Assembly: GCA_029932545.1 (NCBI GenBank)
Contig: JAOZPW010000227.1
Location: forward strand, 1 to 5,523
DNA from: Thermoanaerobaculales bacterium
Lineage (GTDB): Bacteria > Acidobacteriota > Thermoanaerobaculia > Thermoanaerobaculales > Sulfomarinibacteraceae
Reading direction: 5' to 3'
DNA: 5,523 bases
The translations under genes were made by a program, and so were the position numbers. The notes beneath the pieces are model-generated. The model was not told where the DNA came from and searched no databases. It saw only the letters and a list, made by a program, of their open reading frames with translations. Below are positions 1-5,023 of the stretch, piece after piece; position 1 is the first letter of the stretch, and each line of letters starts with the position of its first letter.

Positions 1-56
1 GAGGAGACACCAGCCCGCCTTTGAGGTCTTCGATCTTGACTGAGAGCTGGCAGTTC

Positions 57-86
57 TTGATATCCGGAGATAGAAACGGCTATTCT
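57..86 (+). promoter_or_regulatory. Putative sigma-70-type promoter for the lysine-ketoglutarate reductase gene
   Basis: TTGATA at 57-62 matches the -35 consensus at five of six bases. TATTCT at 81-86 matches the -10 consensus at four of six, with an 18-bp spacer. Transcription would begin near 93. That leaves a short leader before the GTG at 118 and argues against the TTG at 100, which would sit only a few bases from the RNA end. This is consensus matching by eye only. The first 56 bases hold no supportable gene: an open + frame runs from the window edge to a TGA at 42-44 and could be the tail of an upstream gene, but it is too short to call. Confidence 0.4.
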
Positions 87-117
87 GTACCGTCCGATTT
101 TGTCCTGGGGGTGTGCC

Positions 118-1434
118 GTGGCCGGTGTGATAGCGATCCGAAATGAAACCAAGAGTCCATGGGAACGACGAACGCCGTTGACACCTGATTTGGTGCGGCA
201 CCTGGTACACGACCAAGACATGTCGGTGCTGGTGCAACCGTCGGCTAGACGTGTGTTCCACGACAAGGAATATGTCCGGGCAGGAGCGGCGATGGGCACC
301 GACCTGAGCGATGCCTCGGTCATTTTCGGCGTCAAGGAAATTCCACCAGAGAAGTTGCAGCCGAAGACCGCCTATATGTTCTTCTCCCACGTCATCAAGG
401 GGCAGCCCCAAAACATGCCGACCCTCAGGCGACTGATGGAACTCGAGTGCACGCTGATCGACTACGAAAAGGTCACCGATGATCAGGGCCGCCGGCTGAT
501 CTTCTTCGGTCGCTTCGCCGGACTCGCCGGCATGATCGACACCCTGTGGGCGCTGGGACAAAGATATCTCTCCAAAGGCATTGAAACACCTTTGAGCCGG
601 ATTCAGCCGGCCCATGTCTATGACAGCCTCGAAGCGGCCCGAAAGGTCCTGAACGAGGTCGGTCGGCTGATTGCCGACGACGGTTTCCCCAAAGAGGTTC
701 TACCGGTCACCGTCGGCGTGGCCGGGTACGGCAACGTGGCAAAAGGAGCCCAGGAGATCCTGGCGGACTTGCCCCACCGAGTCGTGACACCGGAGGAACT
801 GACACAGTTGGCTGGCTCCACGACAGTTTCGGCCCACTGTATATACACCACAACCTTCAAGGAACAGGATCTCGTGAATCCAAGGGATCCAGGAACACTA
901 TTTGAGCTTCAACATTACTACGAGCATCCGGAGGCCTATCGCTCGAGTTTCGACCCCGTCCTCCCCCACCTCAGCGTACTCGTCAATGCCAACTACTGGG
1001 ATGAACGTTACCCCCGACTTGTGACCCTCGAACGCCTTCGAACCCTGTTCACCGGCGCCACCGAACCCCACTTGCAGGTGATTGGGGATCTCGGCTGTGA
1101 CATCGGCGGCAATATCGAGTGCACGCTCAAGTGCACCGACCCCGGCGACCCGGTATTTACATGGGATCCGGCAACCGGGGAAATTTCCTCGGGATTCGAC
1201 GGCAACGGACCCGTCGTGCTGGCGGTAGACTTTCTCCCCACCGAGTTGCCCCGAGAAGCCTCTGAAGAATTTGCCGCAACCCTGAACCGATTTATCGGCG
1301 CTATCGGCCGTGCAGACTACTCCATGGCCTTTGATGACCTGATTCTCCCGCCGGAGATCAAAAGAGCGGTAATCGTGCACCGCGGTACGTTGACGCCGGA
1401 TTACGCGTATCTTGAGGAGCATCTGGGCGTTTGA
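118..1434 (+). CDS. Stand-alone lysine-ketoglutarate reductase (saccharopine dehydrogenase, lysine-forming) domain protein
   Basis: This 438-residue protein resembles the N-terminal half (LKR domain) of the eukaryotic bifunctional enzyme AASS, which joins lysine and 2-oxoglutarate to make saccharopine using NADPH in lysine catabolism. The AlaDH/PNT-type N-terminal domain carries IAIRNE and WERRTPLTP (residues 5-23), GVKEIP (71-76) and FFSHVIKGQ (88-96). The Rossmann domain carries GYGNVAKGAQEIL (203-215), close to the GNVSxGAQ motif of AASS. Further matches are GDLGCDIGGNIE (323-334) and the LPTELPREAS stretch (373-382). Length fits one LKR domain (AASS is about twice as long), so the saccharopine dehydrogenase half is absent and no partner gene is present here. 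Start: GTG 118 follows GGGGGTG (107-113) at usable spacing; TTG 100 is an alternative adding six residues. The stop TGA overlaps the first GAAACT repeat. Family membership is clear; the substrate of stand-alone bacterial versions is inferred. Confidence 0.85.
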   Translation: MAGVIAIRNETKSPWERRTPLTPDLVRHLVHDQDMSVLVQPSARRVFHDKEYVRAGAAMGTDLSDASVIFGVKEIPPEKLQPKTAYMFFSHVIKGQPQNMPTLRRLMELECTLIDYEKVTDDQGRRLIFFGRFAGLAGMIDTLWALGQRYLSKGIETPLSRIQPAHVYDSLEAARKVLNEVGRLIADDGFPKEVLPVTVGVAGYGNVAKGAQEILADLPHRVVTPEELTQLAGSTTVSAHCIYTTTFKEQDLVNPRDPGTLFELQHYYEHPEAYRSSFDPVLPHLSVLVNANYWDERYPRLVTLERLRTLFTGATEPHLQVIGDLGCDIGGNIECTLKCTDPGDPVFTWDPATGEISSGFDGNGPVVLAVDFLPTELPREASEEFAATLNRFIGAIGRADYSMAFDDLILPPEIKRAVIVHRGTLTPDYAYLEEHLGV

Positions 1435-1493
1435 AACTGGAAAATCGAAACTGGATAGCGCCTTTAGAAACTAGAAACTGGAAACTGGAAAGG
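1433..1493 (+). repeat. GAAACTG heptamer array at the 3' end of the reductase gene
   Basis: GAAACT occurs at 1433, 1447, 1467, 1474 and 1481, with a degenerate GAAAGG at 1488. Spacings are 14, 20, 7, 7 and 7, so most copies sit on a 7-bp register with one slip. The first copy overlaps the TGA stop codon (1432-1434). The same motif returns in inverted orientation at 1665-1691. The repeats are seen directly; their function is unknown. Confidence 0.85.
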
Positions 1494-1664
1494 CAAAACC
1501 TGCGGGTGCGCCGAGCGCACCATTTCGGTTTCAACCTTTCGGACACGGAAGGAAGGCCTACAAGGGCCTCATTCTTGTGGGCTGGTCCGTCAGGGCCCGC
1601 GCCCCCGTTGGCTTGGCTTCTGCCAGATGTATCGATTTTCGACACGGCTCAAGTAGCTGAGTCC
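1494..1664. other. Non-coding core between inverted heptamer arrays, with hairpins
   Basis: This stretch of about 170 bp lies between two GAAACTG arrays in opposite orientation. It holds a perfect 7-bp stem, GGTGCGC (1505-1511) and GCGCACC (1515-1521), around a 3-base loop. A second stem is AGGCC (1554-1558) with GGCCT (1565-1569). Neither is followed by a T run, so these are not canonical intrinsic terminators. Open frames cross the region on both strands, but they read straight through the repeats and have no ribosome binding site. It could be a small interspersed element, a structured RNA or a decayed gene; I cannot decide between these. Confidence 0.35.
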
Positions 1665-1691
1665 AGTTTCGAGTTTCCAGTTTCGAGTTTC
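1665..1691 (-). repeat. Inverted GAAACTG/GAAACTC heptamer array
   Basis: AGTTTC ends at 1670, 1677, 1684 and 1691, an exact 7-bp period. On the minus strand the units alternate GAAACTC and GAAACTG. The array is the reverse complement of the one at 1433-1493, so the two could pair as long arms around the 1494-1664 core. A single TAGCTGA, the unit of the array at 4568-4600, lies just before it at 1654-1660. Confidence 0.85.
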
Positions 1692-1738
1692 AAATCACGC
1701 ACTTTTTATTTGGGCTCAGGTGCCTTGCACAACGGGAA

Positions 1739-1747
1739 TGCTATGGT
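1739..1747 (+). promoter_or_regulatory. Possible extended -10 element, leaderless start of the lipoprotein gene
   Basis: TGCTATGGT has the TGn extension and four of six -10 bases. It lies 7 to 12 bases before the ATG at 1754, so transcription would begin at about the start codon. The gene has no convincing Shine-Dalgarno sequence and I find no good -35, which fits a leaderless or weak promoter but does not prove it. Confidence 0.2.
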
Positions 1748-1753
1748 TCACGA

Positions 1754-2473
1754 ATGCGAACTCTCAATCTCCCCGTCATCGCCCTGATCGTTGTTGTCCT
1801 TCTTGCCGGCTGCGGCCAGTCGCAGGGTGAATCACCGTCAGAGAAACCTGCTGATCCCGCGGTCACACCCGGAACCGGCACGGTTTTTTCGGCAATTCCG
1901 GAGATCCTCGATCCATCCGCCGACTACCTGATCTACCTTCACGGTGCGATCATCGAAGATCAGGGCATGCAGCCTACACACCCTCAATGGGGAACGTACC
2001 ACTATGCAGAAATCCTGCAGGCATTTGCCGACAGAGGTTTCACGGTCATCTCAGAAGCTCGGCCCGCAGGGACACGCCCAGACGTCTACGCCGATCACGT
2101 CATCGGCCAGATACGCCACTTGTTGGACGGTGGCGTTCCTGAGAATCGGGTGACCATAGTCGGATTCTCGAAGGGTGGCGTCATCGCCCTTCTGGCTTCT
2201 CGGATCATCGCCCGGGAGAACGTTACCTGGATCATCCAGGGAGGCTGCGGACCATGGTTGGAACGGTTTCCGGAGTTCGTGCCCGGCGGCCGGGTCCTTT
2301 CACAGATTGACCAGGCCGACGACGTTGCCCAGTCCTGTGCAGACCTTTTCACCAGAATGCCCGAAGGCGCTGTCTTCGACGAAAACACTCTGGAACTCGG
2401 CTCCGGCCACGGAGCTTTCTACAAGGTCAGCCCCGAGTGGTTCGAACCCGCCGTCGAGTGGGCGGGGAAGTAG
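1754..2473 (+). CDS. Secreted lipoprotein, alpha/beta-hydrolase fold
   Basis: This 239-residue protein starts with a lipoprotein signal peptide: a hydrophobic stretch at 5-17 and the lipobox LAGC with the lipidated Cys at 20. A Ser/Pro/Gly-rich linker (21-42) would tether the enzyme to a membrane surface outside the cytoplasm. The fold is shown by YLIYLHG (58-64, oxyanion-loop region), the nucleophile elbow GFSKGG (137-142) with catalytic Ser139, an acidic segment (D187, D190) suited to the triad acid, and GSGHGAFY (216-223) with His219. Cys165 and Cys195 could form a disulfide in an exported protein. Size fits a minimal esterase- or hydrolase-type domain; the substrate cannot be told. It stands alone, 319 bp after the reductase and convergent with pepP. 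ATG 1754 is chosen because it directly precedes the signal peptide. Confidence 0.8.
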   Translation: MRTLNLPVIALIVVVLLAGCGQSQGESPSEKPADPAVTPGTGTVFSAIPEILDPSADYLIYLHGAIIEDQGMQPTHPQWGTYHYAEILQAFADRGFTVISEARPAGTRPDVYADHVIGQIRHLLDGGVPENRVTIVGFSKGGVIALLASRIIARENVTWIIQGGCGPWLERFPEFVPGGRVLSQIDQADDVAQSCADLFTRMPEGAVFDENTLELGSGHGAFYKVSPEWFEPAVEWAGK

Positions 2474-2501
2474 TTTCGAGGGGACCCCTGGCCCACCGGC
2501 C

Positions 2502-2543
2502 CGATAGCTATTAGCTTTTGGCCGTTAGCTCTTAGCTATTTTC
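2502..2543 (+). repeat. TTAGC heptamer array downstream of the lipoprotein gene
   Basis: Six consecutive 7-bp units end at 2508, 2515, 2522, 2529, 2536 and 2543. The best are TATTAGC, CGTTAGC and TCTTAGC; TTTTGGC and TATTTTC are degenerate. The array starts 29 bp after the TAG stop and reads TTAGC on the coding strand. Between stop and array lies AGGGG-A-CCCCT (2479-2489), a small perfect inverted repeat. Confidence 0.8.
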
Positions 2544-2593
2544 AGAACCGAGATGGGCTCATTGCTAACTGCTAAAAGCTAACTGCTAACGGC
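2521..2593. terminator. Inverted repeat from facing TTAGC arrays, possible bidirectional terminator
   Basis: The 16-base arm at 2521-2536 pairs with 2578-2593 with two mismatches and a 41-base loop. A second register also pairs, because both sides are heptamer arrays. The structure lies between two convergent genes and runs into the last codons of pepP. There is no T run, so it is not a standard Rho-independent terminator; a role in ending transcription or protecting RNA 3' ends is inferred from position alone. Confidence 0.35.
2564..2591 (-). repeat. TTAGC heptamer array containing the pepP stop codon
   Basis: GCTAA occurs at 2564, 2571, 2578 and 2585, exactly 7 bp apart. On the coding strand of pepP the units read CGTTAGC, AGTTAGC, TTTTAGC, AGTTAGC. 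The TAG stop of pepP (2588-2586) is part of the first unit, so the array begins inside the gene's last codons. Confidence 0.85.
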
Positions 2594-3893
2594 TTCCATT
2601 CATCAGCTCCTCAATCGCGTCCGCATCTGTCGGAAGGGCGCCCGAGAGATTCTCGTTCCCGTACGCCGTCACCAGGTGATCGTCCTCAATGCGAATGCCG
2701 ACGCCTTCTTCCTGGAGGTACAGGCCCGGCTCGTTCGTAATCACCATGCCGGGCGCCATCGGGATTGAATCGCCTCCTGGATCGTGAGCGTCGAGGCCCA
2801 GGAAATGTCCCAATCCGTGGATGAAATACTGACCGAGGCGCTCGCCCTTTGAGTCCCTGACGCTGGAATCCTGGAACACACCGTAGGCAATCTTGCGAAG
2901 GTCAAAAAGGGTCACTCCCGGCTTTATCGCCTCCTCGACCTTTTGGTGAGCATGCAAAACCAGGTTGTAGAGAGATCTCTGACGCTCGTTAAACGCTCCG
3001 TTGACCGGGTAGGTACGGGTCAGGTCACCGCAGTAGTAGCCGTACCGGGCGCCGATATCCACGACAACCAGCTCACCATCTCCGCAGATACCGACGTTCT
3101 GATCGTAATGAAGGGTCGTGGCATTGAAACCCGAGCCGACGATCGACGGAAATGCCAAGCCTTCAGCGCCACCCTCTCTGAATGCACCATAGACAACCCC
3201 ATCGATCGCACCCTCGCCAATACCGGGTTTGATTGCCTTGGCCGCAGCGCGATGCCCAAAAGTGGTGATCTCGGCCGCCTTCCGCATCAGAGCCACCTCT
3301 CCGGCATCCTTGACCTGCCGCAACTCGCTGACAATATCCGAGAGATCCCTGACGGTAAAGGACGGGGTTCGATCCTTCAACCGCGCTACCAATCGGTGTG
3401 TTGCCGGCAACTCAGCGTTGCATGGAACTGTGGGGAACTCGGTCCAGAGCACGGCCTCCGGCTCACAGAGCCAAGCCTGCATCCGCCCCTCAAAGGACGG
3501 AACAGGTCGAATCCTGGCATCGAGGACTATCGACGACGGCGAAAGAGACACCACCTGATCAAAGCCCAACGCCTCGGCGGCGTCATCACCAGGACCCCAT
3601 TTGGGCCCGGTCCATCGTTCGATGTCGAGGTCCCTCGGCGGCAGAAATAAAGTGTCCTCATCGGCTCGGAGAGCCAAGACCGCATTTGGCAGTTCTACGC
3701 CGGTCAGATAGAAAAAGACGGAGTCTTGGCGGAATGTTCCAACATCCCCGGCACCTCTGTCGTCTCCGTTTCCCCACAGAACGGCCATCCCACCGTCAAG
3801 GGCCTCCCGAAGCCCCCGTCGCCGCTCACGATAGACTTCAGGCGCCTGAAGTTCCGCCGCGTAATTCCCACCTCTCATATCGCTCTGTGCCAT
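2586..3893 (-). CDS. pepP: Xaa-Pro aminopeptidase (aminopeptidase P, M24B metallopeptidase)
   Basis: This 435-residue enzyme removes an N-terminal residue that precedes proline; no signal peptide is seen, so it is probably cytoplasmic. The N-terminal aminopeptidase-P domain covers about residues 15-150 (for example FRQDSVFFYLTG at 54-65). The pita-bread M24 domain begins near VSELRQVKDAGEVALMRKAA and runs to about 420. All five dimetal ligands are visible: D279 (VVDIGARY), D290 (CGDLTRTYP), H363 (HGLGHFLG), E388 (TNEPGLYL) and E403 (RIEDDHLV). H262, H359 and H370 (DAHDPG) match the E. coli PepP active-site histidines in spacing, and the length is close to E. coli PepP (441). ATG 3893 is chosen because GGAGGG lies just upstream; ATGs at 3911 and 3908 would add six or five residues and lack such a site. 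The gene is divergent from the ArsR-type regulator and convergent with the lipoprotein gene. Confidence 0.95.
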   Translation of the reverse strand: MAQSDMRGGNYAAELQAPEVYRERRRGLREALDGGMAVLWGNGDDRGAGDVGTFRQDSVFFYLTGVELPNAVLALRADEDTLFLPPRDLDIERWTGPKWGPGDDAAEALGFDQVVSLSPSSIVLDARIRPVPSFEGRMQAWLCEPEAVLWTEFPTVPCNAELPATHRLVARLKDRTPSFTVRDLSDIVSELRQVKDAGEVALMRKAAEITTFGHRAAAKAIKPGIGEGAIDGVVYGAFREGGAEGLAFPSIVGSGFNATTLHYDQNVGICGDGELVVVDIGARYGYYCGDLTRTYPVNGAFNERQRSLYNLVLHAHQKVEEAIKPGVTLFDLRKIAYGVFQDSSVRDSKGERLGQYFIHGLGHFLGLDAHDPGGDSIPMAPGMVITNEPGLYLQEEGVGIRIEDDHLVTAYGNENLSGALPTDADAIEELMNGSR

Positions 3894-3896
3894 ATT

Positions 3897-3902
3897 CCCT
3901 CC
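3897..3902 (-). promoter_or_regulatory. Shine-Dalgarno sequence deciding the pepP start
   Basis: GGAGGG on the minus strand ends three bases before ATG 3893. Spacing is short but the match is strong. The two in-frame ATGs further upstream (3911 and 3908) have no comparable site, and the motif would lie inside their coding sequence. Confidence 0.6.
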
Positions 3903-3904
3903 AA

Positions 3905-3978
3905 TCATCAATACCGAGATTCAACCAGAACCGTGCTTACGTCAAGTTCGGCCTTGAGTGATTCTCTGTCATCAATAC
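3905..3978. repeat. 10-bp direct repeat TCATCAATAC, two copies
   Basis: Identical copies lie at 3905-3914 and 3969-3978, 64 bp apart start to start, about six helical turns. One copy falls just upstream of the pepP ribosome binding site and the other in the regulator's promoter zone. Two operator half-sites bridged by a looped regulator is one reading; chance is another. Confidence 0.5.
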
Positions 3979-4015
3979 GGTTGACTGAAAAGGAGCCTTC
4001 TGGGAGAATGTGCAT

Positions 4016-4387
4016 ATGAGCAAAGAAGAATTCCCTGCTGACGTTTGTTCGATCAACGAAATCGACCCTGAGGCCGTGGCTTTCGTTCAGGAGCGGGTGA
4101 TGCCCGACCGGACCATTGAACGCCTTTCCAGACTATTCTCGGCGTTCGCGGATCCCACCCGCCTCAGGATTCTGCACGCACTCAACGTCATCGACGAGCT
4201 TTGTGTATGCGATCTCTCGGCCCTGAGTGATCTTTCGGTTTCGGCAGTAAGTCACCAGCTGCGCCTCTTGAGGGACCGTGAATTGGTCCATGCCCGAAGG
4301 GACGGGCGCATGGTGTATTACAGTCTGGCCGACGAACACGTCTCCCAGTTGATGGCGATCGGTGCGGAACATGCCAACGAGCGCTGA
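4016..4387 (+). CDS. ArsR/SmtB-family metal-sensing winged-helix repressor
   Basis: This 123-residue protein is a small dimeric winged-helix repressor, the type that leaves DNA when it binds metal. The core opens with FSAFADPTRLRILHAL (41-56), followed by the metal motif ELCVCDL (61-67) in the first helix-turn-helix helix, the recognition-helix region SVSAVSHQLRLLRD (74-87), and the wing at ARRDGRMVYYSL. Two metal sites can be read. The alpha-3N-type site has C63 and C65 plus the N-terminal C11, as in CadC. The alpha-5 site has D106, H108, H119 and E122, with exactly the spacing of the SmtB zinc site. Zn, Cd, Pb or Co are plausible inducers. No transporter or P-type ATPase is nearby; the only divergent neighbour is pepP. 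ATG 4016 lies 9 bases after GGGAG (4002-4006); GTG 4010 would add two residues but is too close to that site. Confidence 0.9.
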   Translation: MSKEEFPADVCSINEIDPEAVAFVQERVMPDRTIERLSRLFSAFADPTRLRILHALNVIDELCVCDLSALSDLSVSAVSHQLRLLRDRELVHARRDGRMVYYSLADEHVSQLMAIGAEHANER

Positions 4388-4402
4388 GGCGAAGTCCAAA
4401 GC

Positions 4403-4430
4403 TGTTAGCCGTTAGCCTTTAGCAATTAGC
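4403..4430 (+). repeat. TTAGC heptamer array downstream of the ArsR-family gene
   Basis: Four units, TGTTAGC, CGTTAGC, CTTTAGC and AATTAGC, end at 4409, 4416, 4423 and 4430, an exact 7-bp period. The array begins 16 bases after the TGA stop and reads TTAGC on the coding strand, as at the ends of the lipoprotein gene and pepP. A looser set of TTGA-containing words follows at 4444, 4452 and 4459. Confidence 0.85.
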
Positions 4431-4520
4431 GCGGCACCTCTTCTTGAAACATTGAGCGTTGAAATTGGGGTTTGTAGTATCATGGTCGAGTTCTGCCATT
4501 GCAACTTCGCCTCGCTGTCT

Positions 4521-4538
4521 CCCCTAACCCCTAACCCC
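4521..4538 (-). repeat. CCCCTAA heptamer repeat (telomere-like GGGGTTA on the minus strand)
   Basis: Two and a half perfect units, CCCCTAA-CCCCTAA-CCCC, lie in the convergent gap between the ArsR-family gene and the small membrane protein gene. The minus strand carries three GGGG runs separated by TTA. That is one run short of an intramolecular G-quadruplex, though pairing with another strand is possible. Confidence 0.8.
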
Positions 4539-4567
4539 TTGATCCTCGATGGATTCTCCATTGCCCA

Positions 4568-4600
4568 AGCTGATAGCTGATAGCTGATAGCTGATAGCTA
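4568..4600 (-). repeat. AGCTGAT heptamer array containing the stop codon of the small membrane protein gene
   Basis: AGC ends at 4570, 4577, 4584, 4591 and 4598: four perfect AGCTGAT units plus AGCTA. On the coding (minus) strand it reads TAGCTAT followed by CAGCTAT units. The TAG stop (4600-4598) forms the start of the first unit, the same arrangement as at the end of pepP. Confidence 0.9.
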
Positions 4601-4765
4601 CTTCAACAGCGACGTGATGATGATCCCGGCAGCGAGAATCAACAGGGCAAGCCCCAGTCCAGCCAAAAAGAGTTCGCCTGCGGTGTAGTACTCGCTCCGC
4701 CGGGGCTTCTTGCCTTCCAGGGACACACTTTGCTTCTTTTTCTTCTTGCGCGGTTTCTTGCTCAT
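4598..4765 (-). CDS. Small basic single-span membrane protein, function unknown
   Basis: This 55-residue reading frame is short enough to be missed by length cut-offs but looks real. Residues 1-23 carry 12 Lys/Arg, including KKKKK at 7-11. A short polar segment, SEYYTAGE (24-31), follows, then one hydrophobic helix at about 32-54 (LFLAGLGLALLILAAGIII) and a final Lys. The positive-inside rule puts the N-terminus in the cytoplasm. Codons end mostly in G or C within the hydrophobic part. ATG 4765 lacks a clear Shine-Dalgarno sequence, but TACAAT lies 6 to 11 bases upstream, so a leaderless transcript is possible. It is convergent with the ArsR-family gene and its stop codon lies in a heptamer array. 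I do not recognise the family. A role at the membrane, or with nucleic acid or acidic lipid through the basic tail, is inference only. Confidence 0.6.
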   Translation of the reverse strand: MSKKPRKKKKKQSVSLEGKKPRRSEYYTAGELFLAGLGLALLILAAGIIITSLLK

Positions 4766-4770
4766 GCATC

Positions 4771-4776
4771 ATTGTA
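4771..4776 (-). promoter_or_regulatory. Possible -10 element for a leaderless small membrane protein gene
   Basis: TACAAT on the minus strand matches the -10 consensus at five of six bases and sits directly upstream of ATG 4765, at the distance expected if the transcript starts at the start codon. No good -35 is visible at the usual distance. Confidence 0.25.
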
Positions 4777-5023
4777 GCTTGAAGGCATGAAGACTGGGAA
4801 GCTATAACACTGGGAAGCCGAAAAGCAGAAGTGGGCTGAACCCAACCTGGCTGGTTTCCGTAAAAACCATTAAGATGATCCTGTGAATCATGGGAGAGTG
4901 ACACCGAAATACCGGCCTTTGAGCGGGCCCCTCTCACCTTGCCGGGGTTTTCGAGCCTCGAGCAGGACCGAGTGGGCGACCCGGAAGAACACATCGGCCC
5001 GGAGAATCTGAAAGGGGTTTGAG
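4777..5023. other. Divergent gap, no firm gene; possible long leader of the downstream gene
   Basis: Visible here are two ACTGGGAAG words (4793 and 4809), a stem ATGAT/ATCAT (4875-4879 with 4887-4891) and a stem CCGGC/GCCGG (4912-4916 with 4941-4945) followed by GGGTTTT. A + frame is open from 4879 to the TGA at 5020-5022 and has coding-like third-position GC, but it has no ATG and only a poor TTG at 4939. I see no recognisable riboswitch. Confidence 0.3.

Larger units (their letters stand above)
3894..4015. promoter_or_regulatory. Divergent control region between pepP and the ArsR-family gene
   Basis: These 122 bp must hold both promoters. For pepP, minus-strand TTGACG (3945-3940) is a good -35, with only a weak TTGAAT (3924-3919) behind it. 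For the regulator, TTGAGT (3954-3959) with TACGGT (3976-3981) is weak. A 10-bp direct repeat, TCATCAATAC, occurs at 3905-3914 and 3969-3978. Small inverted repeats are TCAAG/CTTGA (3942-3957) and TCAA-N5-TTGA (3973?-3984 region, overlapping the second direct repeat). ArsR/SmtB proteins usually bind imperfect palindromes overlapping their own promoter, so an operator is expected here. I cannot say which of these it is. Confidence 0.45.

Noticed and set aside
1..75. Possible minus-strand or upstream gene at the left edge
   Set aside because: Short open frames exist on both strands but none has a start codon or a recognisable sequence within the window.
898..1422. Long minus-strand frame inside the reductase gene
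   Set aside because: Antisense shadow of a well-supported gene with clear family motifs on the + strand; its own translation shows no recognisable domain.
1505..1521. Intrinsic terminator of the reductase gene
   Set aside because: The stem is perfect but no T run follows, and it lies 70 bp past the stop codon; kept only as a hairpin in the core.
1431..1787. Open + frame of 118 codons between the reductase and lipoprotein genes
   Set aside because: It starts with TTG inside the reductase stop region, translates both heptamer arrays into low-complexity sequence, has no ribosome binding site and overlaps the lipoprotein signal peptide.
2943..3650. Long + frame inside pepP
   Set aside because: Antisense shadow of pepP, whose full set of metal ligands proves the minus-strand frame.
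4482..4581. Short + frame starting at ATG 4482
   Set aside because: About 32 codons, largely made of the CCCCTAA and AGCTGAT repeats, with no ribosome binding site.
4568..4600. CRISPR array
   Set aside because: The units are 7 bp and directly tandem with no spacers, and no cas gene is present.
4524..4994. Minus-strand frame of 156 codons across the small membrane protein gene
   Set aside because: It runs through the AGCTGAT array and up to the CCCCTAA repeat, and its composition is erratic. The shorter overlapping frame (4598-4765) gives a coherent basic tail plus membrane helix and is preferred.
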